Source: Panonychus citri
Taxonomy: Eukaryota > Arthropoda > Arachnida > Trombidiformes > Tetranychidae
Direction: 5' to 3'
NCBI RefSeq assembly: GCF_014898815.1
Contig: NW_026515499.1
Coordinates: 186,001-250,000 of the forward strand
DNA: 64,000 bases
Positions 39,368 through 51,600 of the stretch are shown piece after piece. Made by a program: the position numbers and the translations under genes. Under the pieces are notes generated by a model. That model worked only from the letters and a program-made list of their open reading frames with translations, did not search any database and had not been told where the DNA came from. Positions within the stretch are counted from its first letter, which is position 1, and each line of letters opens with the position of its first letter.

Positions 39368-40482
39368 TTAATCGTCATCATCGTTGTCGTAAACGACAAA
39401 TGGTCTCATTTGTTTCGTGATCATATTTGACCTTCTATTACCTTGAGGTTTAGCGATTGAGGTTAGTAAAGGTGGAGGGGTTGTGGTGGTGGTGGTGGTG
39501 GTGGGTGGAAGTTGTGGTTCGATTGGTGGTTTTCCTGAAATTGGAAGATTTTCAAAGGAAAATATTGGAAAATCATTTGGAGCATTTTTCCCAGAATCGG
39601 TTGAATATCCAATACCTGTTGGAATAATTGATGAAATTGATTCCAAGTTCCCTTGAGTGGGTAACTTGAACAAAGGTGATTCCAGAGTTTGATTGGGTCC
39701 ACCCGATAGTTTCGATAACATTTTCTGTACAGTATCGATTTCCATTTTGTTTACATTTTCCATTGAACTGATACATTTAGTGACATCCATACGAATTTGA
39801 ATCATGGTTCCTTTCAATGAACTTGTCAGAGAATTCATAATATCATTCAGTTCAATAGCTGAACATCCTCTTGGAAAGCAAAGAGCATAAGTCAAATCGA
39901 AAGTTCTAAGAGAAACAATTAGCAACAATTAGCAACAATTAGAAAGGTTAAATCTCGTACCTTAATTGACAATTTACCAAGTTAACCAAATTTCCACTCA
40001 CCTTGGTTGCGATTTAATTGTTACATTGGTCACATGGTCAATCTGACAGAATTGACCATTAGTATTGTTGAGACATTGTTCAGGTCGAACAAGTTTAACA
40101 ATCTTCTCATGATTCCCTGATTTATAATCTTCAAGAACGGCTGAACGATAGATTAAAAAGGAATCAGTTAATCATCGTAAACTTTTTTCTTCCAATATCA
40201 GAACTTACATGAAAATCTTTCAGGGGTTAACTGATTATCGGCCATGAATTGATTCCAAGATGAATTACATTGTGGACTCGAAATCGATCCAATATCAATT
40301 CTTTCAAGTAAACGTTTCAAACTTTTCTGACTACTTTTGATCATTAATCTCATGAAAAGTTCAATTTCCTTTGAATCTTCATCCGAACCTTGATTATCAT
40401 CATCGTCAGAACATTTTACCAAATTATTGAAAAGAAAACAATTTACAAGTAGAAAAGTTAACATACATTTTGGATGAAACAT
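39368..40482 (-). CDS. Secreted NRF-domain protein without acyltransferase domain
   Basis: Three exons: 40209-40482, 40002-40140 and 39368-39905, encoding 316 residues. The N-terminus is a clear signal peptide (MFHPKCMLTFLLVNCFLF) followed by an acidic run. The body resembles the extracellular N-terminal domain of nose-resistant-to-fluoxetine (NRF-6) proteins: cysteines in SPQCNSSW, PEQCLNN and GQFCQID, and the hallmark YALCFPRGCSAIELNDIM. In typical family members this domain precedes a roughly ten-helix acyltransferase-3 region. Here a Pro/Thr-rich tail (an eight-threonine run, then PPPLL) ends in DNDDDD and a stop, and no transmembrane exons fit in the 0.5 kb before pasha. It is likely a free secreted binding module; the ligand is unknown. 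A polyadenylation hexamer is at 39256-39261. Confidence 0.8.
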
Positions 40483-41257
40483 TTTCTCAAATCAATAATT
40501 AACTTCAATTGATCAGTTGAAACTTTCAATGGAAAACTAATTAGTTAAATCTAATGAAAAAGTCAATTGTTATTTAGTTGAAAGATTCATCATTCTCTTG
40601 CATCATTTACAATGAAATGATCACGATTGAAGGTCATCTATTAATCAATTTCAATTGTTCTCAATTATTTCCTTGTTTTTTTTCAGGAATTAAATCAAAA
40701 TTAATGTTCCAATAAAAATTAATATTAAATTTCAGAAGAAAAAAAGTTTAATTGTATTGATAAGATAGAGAACTAGATGGCGCAACTGGTTGTTGTGTAT
40801 TCGAAATTTATTTTCCCAACAATTAAAACTAAATTAACTCGAAAGAAATTAACTGATTGATGGGATTTTCTTTGATTGTAATCGAAAATCATAAAGCTCG
40901 AAGTAATAGATTCGATCGAGTGATAATCTTTCTCATTCGATATGAGAGAATTGGAAATGTTCAAAAAGAGAAAAGTTTTTTCTTTTTTTGTTTATTATCA
41001 AAGTTTCCAAAGATAATTAAAAGGTTGATACATTAATTTGTATGAGTTGATGTTTTTAAGAAGGTAAGATGATGATGTAAGAAGAGTAATTAAAATTTAA
41101 GGTGATTGAGAAGGTGGATTGTGTGTGTGTGTGATGGTTGATGAGAAAAAAGGTAAGAAAGAGAAAGAGAAGGAGAACATTTCGAAAAAAAGAAAAGAAA
41201 ATTTTAAGACGAAAATAGAATTTTGTTCTAATTCTTTTTTTTCTGTTCTAAATTATC
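40483..41257. other. Intergenic: NRF gene upstream and Ig gene 3' end
   Basis: A tandem boundary holding motif module copy B (40774-40834). A minus-strand AATAAA at 40996-40991, about 260 nt beyond the Ig gene stop, is a candidate polyadenylation signal. No exon was seen. Confidence 0.55.
40774..40834 (+). promoter_or_regulatory. Boundary module, copy B
   Basis: CTAGATGGCGCAACTGG, then TATTCGAAATTTATTTT, then CCAACAATTAAAACT. AGATGGCGC fits the AGRKGGCRS part of the animal CTCF consensus exactly, and AAGATGGCGGC-type YY1 sites less exactly. It lies about 300 nt upstream of the NRF gene ATG. Confidence 0.5.
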
Positions 41258-44200
41258 TTAGAGATCTGCTTTGGTTGGAAAAGAGATCTTGGCATATTCG
41301 GTACCATGTAAGCTCGCTGGATGTTGTTGATTGTTATGATTATTGTGTTGATTATTTGGTAATTGATGTTGATTCTGTTGTTGGTGAGCTGCCATTGCTG
41401 CAACTGCCTGTTGATTGGCCATCATTACACCGGCCAAATTGCCCGCTGGTGTACCATTACCACGAAGACTAGTTCGTGATTGAATAACGGGCTTAGGTTT
41501 AGTTGTCGGAGGGATTGGACGTCCGCCTCCATTTTCAGCGTTATTAGTGAATTCAAGGTTTGCATAAACCATTTCATAGTTTTCTGGGTTACCCTTTTCT
41601 GAAGGAGGTTTAGTTTTAATTGGATCGGAATTATTGGTGTTTATTGATTGTGACAGTGCCTGTGAATCTTCACCCGATTCTTCATCACCGGCATCTTTAG
41701 GTTTACGCTGGCATTTCATCAACACCATAAGTAAAAAGCTTAACAAGATTGTCGCAAAAATGACCACCAAAACGGTACCAATAACAAAACCAAGCGAAAG
41801 CGGTGAGACAACTTTTAATCGAGCAATTCGAGTGGCCGTTCCATATTGATTTTTAACCACTAAGGTGTAATCACGTTCATCGTTAAGGTCAGTATCACGA
41901 ATCTCTAATTGAGCCTCGTAACATTTAAATTGTTCGGACGGTGAATTTTTACTTTGAATGTTGTTCAAAGGTAAAATTCGATGACGAAGTAAACTGTTAT
42001 TAGCTGGTACATTGTCGCTTTCAGGGTATGAAATTGCTTTAACATCTAATTGGGTTGACCCATAGTACCAGTGGACAGCGTTCGGCGCTGGGTCACAACA
42101 GAAATCAAGTGTTAAATGGCTCTTTTGACCTCGAGGACCTTCAACCAGCATTGGCTCCATATGAGGGAAAGCGGGTGCACCATAAATATCAAGCATCATT
42201 GGTGGACTTTTAATTACGTTGGTTACGTCGTTAATTATATTGGTCGCTTGGCAATAGTATTTACCTAATAATTAAATAGTGAAACAAATGGACAATTAAT
42301 AAATAAAAAATACTAGTAAAAAAACTTGAATTAGTGAGATACACAAATCAAAGTTAATGACCATAAATACCAACTAACTGATAGTAATAAAAATTTAAAG
42401 TAATATAATAGCAATTAGATTAACTATGATAAGAAGTTGAAAACAACATGAAATAATTGATGATTATTAGACGATTAATTATAAATTAAGAGGATAAATG
42501 ATGATATTAATACCTTCATGTGAATAAGTTGCATTTGCGATTAACAAGATTTGATTGTTATCTGAAGGCATATCGATACGATGATGTTGACTTGTTCGTG
42601 GGTCAATTTGGTACCAATGGACTTCGGGTTTAGGATTACCATCAAAGAAACAATATAATTTGATAGATTTACCAGTTTGAACTGATTGTTCAGTTGAATA
42701 ATTAACTGAATGAGGTTGATCTGTTTTGATAGAGAAGAAAGAAAAAAAAAATAACAACAATTGATCATCCGTCATAGTCACAATTTGATATTGATGATGA
42801 AAATTTGTAACAATCAATTTTCAATCCAATTGATTTATCAACTTACATAGAACGTCAATTCGGACGGGAACTGGCCTGGCAACTCCCTTCTCATTTTGAG
42901 CGAAACATTCAAAAATAGCTCCGTTCATATCCCGTTTGGCCTCTCTGAACCAAAGGACAGCGGGATTTTCCGACAACACGGGTGCACCTACAGAGACAAA
43001 GAAAGAGAAAAATAATAACAATTAACCAATTTAACAATCGAAAAGATGTAAAATCAATCAAATTACTCGTTAGTTTTTGTGTAACAATTTAATGACCTTT
43101 CAACTCTCTAGGTTTTAAAATGGTTTCCTTGTAACAATTAGTATAACCATTAAGATTATGTGACCGAAACTGTTGATCAACTTACATAATAAACTAAAAT
43201 CAGTTAACTAGTGTAATTTAACAATTTGAAACATTTATGATTAACTTTGCGTTCAGCTTAATATCGTTTTCTCAAGTAAACTGACCTCTCTCAAAGGTCC
43301 GATGGTCAAATTTGGATCACCAATTGATATAAACACATAAAAAAAAGTTAATTTATTATCATTATTATGATTAGTTAGTAAAAGAAACTAAAAAATTAGC
43401 AAAACAAGTTAATCATGTAGCTACTTGTATATTAAAGCTGCCGATAATTTTAATGGTCAGTGTTTGTCCAGTAAATTACTGTATTTTTAACTCTAATTGT
43501 TGCTAATTCTGATTAAATACTATTTGCGTTTTAGAAACTTGATTAGTTGTAAAATTTTGCGTTTTTTGCAGAAATTTTTATGACCATTATATCAATGCAA
43601 TTGATGTTATTATGTCATTGATTACCAATCATCATGAAAGGCGTAATTGGTAAATTGTTGAAGGTTTAATGATATAAATTATTTTTTTTTCTCTTCTAAT
43701 TATAACAATTAAACTGTAATTACCTCTTGCTTGGTCTTTCCAAAATACTGTTGCCGGTGGATTGGCATCAACTTTACAATCAATACGAATCTCGGATCCC
43801 TCTTTCACAGAGTAAACGGGTTTGGGTACCGATAGAATTGGTATATCTGATGGATTAAGATTACGATTAGATTAACACTTATCTAAGATAATTAATTTGA
43901 AAGTAAATCACTTACAAAGAACTTTAATTGTAACTGCATCATAGGTTGATCCAGTTTGGTGATTAGCTTGACAAGATAGAGTTTGATTATTGTGCTCTTG
44001 GGTGAATTGATATTTTAATTCTGACATCGTCAAGGTATCTTTCTTTCCGGTTGCCGTGCCGGGAACTGTAGTCCGAGAAGTGGCCTAAACATAATATACA
44101 AGGAGAGAGGGAGGGAGAGGGAGAGAGAGAAAAATTGTCATCCAAAAGGATATCAGGTTAATGTTACCATTGAATAGAAAGACATAGTTATTATTAATGC

Positions 44201-45585
44201 AATGGAAAAAAAGTTATCATGTTTGTTTTTTATTGTTGATATCAAGTGACCTGTCATTTGAAAGGTCCGATGATGGCCTACACTCTCACACATACATGAT
44301 GATGATGTTGAAATGGTGATGAAAAAAAAGAGATACTTTTGAAAGTGAAAAGGAGGACAAGTAAGAGAAAAAAGAAAGAAAGAGATAACTCAATACAGGC
44401 AACAATTGTAATGGTCAAGCGTAATGACCTGGACAATGACATGGTTGGGTAAACTTTCAGGTTAAATTGTGCCCATCCAGGTAGACGTTTAGCAACCAAT
44501 TCGTGTGCCAACGTTTAGAATGTTTGATTTTTCAATTCTTTTCTCTCTCTCTCTAACTTTTATCTTCCTTTTCTTTTAACATGATGTATAATCTTTATCC
44601 GCATCATCATCATCATCATCATAGCGTTTCAATAGATTAATGATTAAGCCCCTGAATAGGTAGGAAATGCTCATACAGGTAATGATTGAAGGGGGAAGGA
44701 AAATAATTACTTGTTATCATCCTGATGATGATGATGATAAAGAAAGAAAGAGGTGAAGAAGAGTGAAAATTGTTCAGTAGTAAGATAAACACGCCAATTT
44801 ATCACCTTCTCAGTAAATCTACACACACTATCGATCGCTGTTGTTATTGACTGGAAAATCATCCAAGGATGACCTGGTCAAGAGCTTGAAAGAAAATCCA
44901 TCAACTCAGTTTAACGAAAATTTAAATTCCATGTTCGTTACGCTTCATTACAAGCATCATCATCATCATCATAATCTCTCTCTCTCTCGCCTGTCTACTG
45001 AAAATCTTATTTTAACCATCACAGTGGACACACAACATCGTGAGGCTACTTAAGGTACAAGGTCATTCAACAGAAGTTATTTTTTGCAAACTGTCTTTTC
45101 TTTAAAACTCTATAATTGATTAGCTTCATATGTCATTCTCATTTACATTGGTTATCATTTGACAATCAATTGATTAACTGTTAAGTGATTTAATCTCTCT
45201 CTCTCTCTTTCTGATGCTTTAATCCAGCCCAAATAAACGGTAAAACAAAACAACAAAAAGTAATTCAAATTTGAGCAATTGTTTGATGATGAGGAAATCC
45301 ATTGTTTCAATTACAATCAACTAATGGTCACTTACCTGGTCAGTTATGTTTTTATCATTGAGGAACCATTCAATTTTTGGTAAAGGGTTTCCATTGTAAA
45401 CATTACAGGTAATCACTTCACTTGAATTTGCCGTAATGGGAATGGTTTGAGCATGTTTAGGCTACAATTAAGAAGGAAAGAAAAGAGAGGGAAAAAAGTG
45501 ATTTATTGATTAGTTGTTAAAGATTAGAAATTAACAAATTGTGAATAAATATAAATCATTACAATTAAAAGAGACTAAAAATATC

Positions 45586-45674
<89 letters not shown>

Positions 45675-48600
45675 CAATTAATTGTAGCTTTAAGGCAGCA
45701 ATTTGAGTATGAAAACGCAAGAAAAAAATCAAACTAATTGCAAATTCCAACTAAATACAATTTAACTGTAAAAATTAATCAACTTTTCAAAGTTGAACCA
45801 AAAATTCATGGTAATCTTAAAATGCTCAACGGTGACTCAGTGTGTTCTTGCATGATAATCATCATGATGATCATCATTATCCAATGTGAAGGGAAAACAG
45901 CAAAAACTTTGATATTTAAAGATGAGCTCGGAAAAAAAACTAACTAACTGATTGCTTTGCATATCATGTTGTTGTTGATTATTGTTCAGTGAAACAATTG
46001 GATTCATTGGATGACCTGATTAACTGATTGTTGTTGATAGGATGAGGTAAAAAAAAACAAATTTGCATTTATAGTTGGGTGACCCCTTTTAATTTTGTTG
46101 CATTTTTTCAGGCCAGGTAAGGGAATTGATGATAACCAACAAAATTTCATGAGACTTAAATGAAAACCGTTTAGTAACTTGTTGGACCAGTTGGGCTCTC
46201 TCTCTACATGGTGTTTGTATAAATTACATTTAAAAGGTCACCCCACCTCTCATTTTGTTGTTGTTTTTGTTCATCATGGTGATTGATTTAACTATTCAAA
46301 TTGTATACTCATCATAAATGATTTGTTAATGATGATGATGATGGATATGTATACACATATAGTAGTAGTATAAATTTAAACGGGTAACAATTTAAATAGT
46401 AATTTGCGTTTTCTTTTTTCATGATTAACTGTCGTTGCAATTTTTAACGGTAACTTACCGATCTTTCAATATGTGGCCTATCAGGTCTTACTAGGACCGT
46501 TATTGTGATCGGCATGGATACAAGGCCTTCACCTACTCCCTCATAAGGTGGTGTCACTTGACATTGCCAGAGTCCTTCATGCTTTTCAAGTGATACTTTG
46601 TTTATTTTATAGCTACAATCACCTGTAGAGATAATAATAATAAAGATTAATTAAATTACAATCAATACGTTTGATTAATAATAAATTATGGAAATGAATG
46701 AGATGGAGGGAGGAAGGAAGATGAAAGGATAAAACGGAATTAATAGTAACAATGGAATCGAGTTGAGTTGTGTTGTAAAAATTGTGATGTAATTGTTGGT
46801 ATTTTTTGCATTAATTCCGTTTCCCTTTCTCTTTACATTAATTCAGGAAATAATTCATGGAACAGTGAATAAAATGATTGGGAGGAGGGAGAGGTAAAAA
46901 TCAACAAGTTTTCCAGGTGAAGCATCAGAAAAGAAACATCAAAGGTTTTATAAGTACCATTAGAAGGTCTATTTGTCCAAACGGCTCTAGTATTATGGTT
47001 CCAAACGCAAGCTCCTTGCAGGTTTCTCACTGTACAGGGTAATGTTGCGCTAGAACCTGGTTTTGAGGAAGGGAAAAAATCAACGGAATGAGATTAAATT
47101 GAATTGAAATAAAACACTTGACAGATGATGATGATGGTGACAATTGACGGATGACAATTGACTGTTGACAATTGGGGAACATGGTTCACAATTTTCAGCA
47201 TCATCATTATTATTATGGTGCTATTACGGATGACAAAACATTATCTCATGAGGCTTTTTTTACTTCTTCATTCATATAAAAGCTCAGGTCAATCAGAGAA
47301 CCATGAAATCTTTCATCTCATCACCAACTCAATCAAAAAAGGTAAGAGAGAGAGAGAGAGGGATAGAGGGAGAGATAGAGAGACACACACACTGATCAAC
47401 AACAATTTAATTTCCTATTTAATCAAAGTTGAAGGTTTTGGATCAACAGATGAGAAGAGGAAGATAAAAGAGAGAAAAAGTAAGAGATTAACACTGAACA
47501 TCCTGATTTCAAGTTTTTCAGATCAAGTGCATGATAATCATGGTGATGATGATCCATTCCCATCATGATTAGCAGAGAGAATTAGAAAAAAAAAACAAAA
47601 ACAAATATTAACTTTTTTGAAAGAAAAACTTATTCCTATTTTTCATTCCTTGGACACACAATTAACTAAATTACAGAGTTAATTAGTAATGATATTATTA
47701 TTATTATAATGATAATTTAAACTGGTAAACAGGGTTTCATGTGTTGAGACTGTTTAGTTGTTGATTGTAAATGAAAATCTAATTGTAAAGGGAACTCATT
47801 TCCAAGGCCTTAGTGATTATAATCACCATCATTATAATCACAATTAAAAAGTTAATCTTGAAATTTTCTTAACGTCTATCCGGCTATTTAATATCATTGA
47901 AATCACACAAAAGAGACCATAATTATTTACTAAATATACAAAGTTAATTTAATAACAATCATGTTAATGTTGGAGGTTTGAAGAAAAAAAATTGGTTGAT
48001 TGTAACAATCAAGGAAATTGGATTGAGAGAAAAAAAGATTAATAATGATTGAAGGATGTCCATTGAATGGCGATTATGGGTCAAGTAAGAGAGTTAAATT
48101 AAATTGTGAGAAAGTTAAATCAAGATAATTAATATAAGAAAAAATTGTAACAATCAACGAAACAATTAAAAAGATTCTAACTCATGATATGAGTTAATAT
48201 GGTGAAAGGGAAAGAAGAAAAAAAAACTTCATTGGATTAACAAGTGGATTAATCTAAATAAGGAAACAACAATTAATATCTAATTGTGAATAAACAAGTA
48301 TCTTAATTGTGATCGATTGATTAATCACCTGAGATGACAAAATTAACAACAATTAACAATGACAATCTAAATGATTTGGAAAATGTTTGATCAAAAGTTT
48401 TTTTTTCTGCTTCCAATTGTTTTTCATTTTATCAATTGATTAATTCTGATTAAATAACAATTAATTTACCGTTAGTTTTGAATTGTTAGAAACTTTTAAT
48501 CATGTCAAGATGATTAAATTTGTATTGTGTGTGAGAAAAGTATTGGTTAAACTTATTAATGAACAATTTCATTGATATCATTAACTTTAATTACTTGAAA

Positions 48601-51600
48601 ATGGTCTTAATCAATTTTTCAAGATTCAATTGTTATCATCAAATTGATTATAACGATTGAAAATTGTTTAGCTATTTTTAAATTAGTCTGTAATTGTGAT
48701 TAAACAGTAGTAGGCAATTGAGTTAACACTTATTTAAACACTCACTCAAATATATACAATCACAATTATCAAAAATTCAACAATCAATAAATGATGATAA
48801 TCAACTAACTATTTATAGCAATTAAATTGTAAAAACAATCAACACTCAATGATAAAATGTTGATTTAAGGTATTGAAGGTAAGAGGTTAAAGTTTATATG
48901 CTTTGAATTTGAATTTTGTTTGTTTTTGCAAAGTAATTAGTTGATTGAAAAAGTTAATTGTTGTAACTTACCTTCGGCAATTGTTAAATTGTGGGTTGGT
49001 GTCTCCGAAAAGTATTGTGAAAAACCTGAAATAATTAAGAAATTAATTGTTAATCACAATAAAGAAAGCAAAAAATTAATCATGAGAAGATTAATCAAGT
49101 TTGAATTGAGAAGGGAAAAAAAGAACCAAATTAAGAGTTGATTAGAAAAGTTAATTCACTCAATAAGAAATATATTGTTGGTTGATTGTTTGTTTGTATC
49201 AATTTTTGATTATAAATGTATTTTTTGATTGCAACTAATTAATTAATTGTATTCCAAAAATAAATAACAATTGGAGTCCAACAGAAAAAAAATCAATAAG
49301 AATCAAAGAAGACAAAAAAATAAAGAAACATAATCCGAATTGGAGATTACAGGAACTGAATTAATTAATTGTTGATGGTGATACTTAACTGTCTGTAATG
49401 AAATAGTATTGAGATGAGGAAGATGATATTGATAGTAGGATGATTGTAACAATTAAACTAAAATTATTTAATTGTGATTTGTGATAATGATGATGATGGT
49501 AATGATGATTGAGTAAAGTTAATGTTGCCATTGAGATTTAAATTGAGAGGAAATCACAAAGTATATTTAAGGTTAATTAAAGATTATCATTAAAAAAACA
49601 CTAATTAATTTTGCATAAAGATTAGACTATTGTTAATTACGAGGTTGATTAGGATGATGATTACGATGAAGATGAAGAAGATAGGAAGAGATGGGAAAAA
49701 GTGAGAGAGACAACATGAGAATAGAATTTTTTTCGTAAAGAAAAGCTTAATATCTAAAGGGAAGCCAATGTAATATCTCACAAATAACAATGATTATGAT
49801 CAAGTGAATACATAGTAGCACTTAAGATGAAGATGAGGTAATCCGTGATGATGTGGATAAATGATTTAAGGTAAATATGATATTTGGAGAGAGAGAGAGA
49901 GAGAGTAAAAATCTTGATAGAATTGAACAATTTAAGAAATGGAAATGATCGTTTTTTTTGTTGCTTCTAAATGGCGAAGGAGAAAAAAAAAACAGAGAAA
50001 GTGAGAGCATTGAACGAAATTATGATGAAGATGATGAGGGTTCCATGGATACGAAAGAGAAGATGATGATAAAATAACAAACAGAGGGAGAAAGAATAGG
50101 GCGAGAGAGAGAGAGAGAGAATACAAGAAAAGGTGAGGGAGTTGAAAGTCGATTAGTAATAATCTAAGTTACCGAATAGAAATTATGTCTTTTTTTCGTA
50201 CATTTTTTTCTTCATTTTCTCTATTCTCATCTTAATCATCCTCATCATCATCAATATCATCTTCATCTTCTCTGTGTCTGGGTGAGTCTTTCGTATCATT
50301 TTTCGCTCTCTCTCTCTCTCTCTCTGTCTATTTTTAGCTTTACGAGGTCTTGACTTTTTCGCTCTCTCTCCGAGTGATTTAAACAGAAACTTTTTCTCAT
50401 GGTTGGTGCACTTTCTTACTTAAAATAAATGAGCTCACTACCGAGAAGGAGTGAATGATGATGGAAGATGGGGCGAGGGAAGATGATGATGAGGGCGAAA
50501 AACTATTTCCTCTCTCACTAATTCACTCATTTTCTTCCATAGGTGATTAACCAAATGTCCTAATTGTCCAGCGGAAAGATTTTCAATTTCTGGTTCAATG
50601 TTAAGCCAAAGGATGAAAATGAAACCATTAATTATGATTAACCAAATCACTATGCCCAATTGATTGAATATCATGATTATTGATTCATGATGATTACCAT
50701 TATGGCGTTTAAATTGTTGACCTTGTAAGAAAATGGTTCATTTAAAAATAGTGATGATTAAACAGCAATCAAATTTAATCTCTGGTCTTTGAACTTGATC
50801 CAATTGTTTGTCTCTATTTTTAGATGTTATTTCCTTGTTGCCATTGACAATTTAAATATTGGCAGCGTGACAATTAAAATCGCATGTTATTAATTCAGTT
50901 GTTGAGTAACAATTAAGAAATGAAGATTAGATAATTGACTTAATCAATCATCTAATCAAATTGTATGAACGATTAGGATTAACTTTAAATCTTATAAATT
51001 GAAATTGTAATTAATACACTGATCAGAGTTCCGGTAGCTTGGATTACAATTTATCTTTCTGAGCATGAGAAAGTTAATTTAGTTCAAATTAAACCGTAAT
51101 TTAATTAACTGTACACTTCAAGTTAATTGTAACTGATATAGTTTAAAGTGAATTTAAATTGATCAACAATTAACAGTTAATTTTCACAATTTTTGAATTA
51201 TTCATATTAATGAACAATCAGATGACAAAACTTAATTGCTGTCGCTAATTTTGATGCTACATTTTTAATAATAATCAAGGACAGTTTAAATCATTAAGAT
51301 GATTGTGATTCAAGAACAATTCAAGACAATCAAATGTATTACATGAAAAACAAAATTGTTATGATTAATTCAGTTGTGTGATCATATTATTGTGTTGAGA
51401 ATCGTAAACAATTAACACAAATTTACTGTTACAACAACAATTAACATTATCAATCATTATTTCTCATCTCTCACAATCAATTTCAGGGTTAATAAAATAA
51501 CGGTTTTTTTCATCATCAATGAGTTAATTCATTAAATCGTCTAACAATCAAGAAAATGGCGAAAAAAATAAATCAACAATAGTTGATTTTGATCAGAAAA

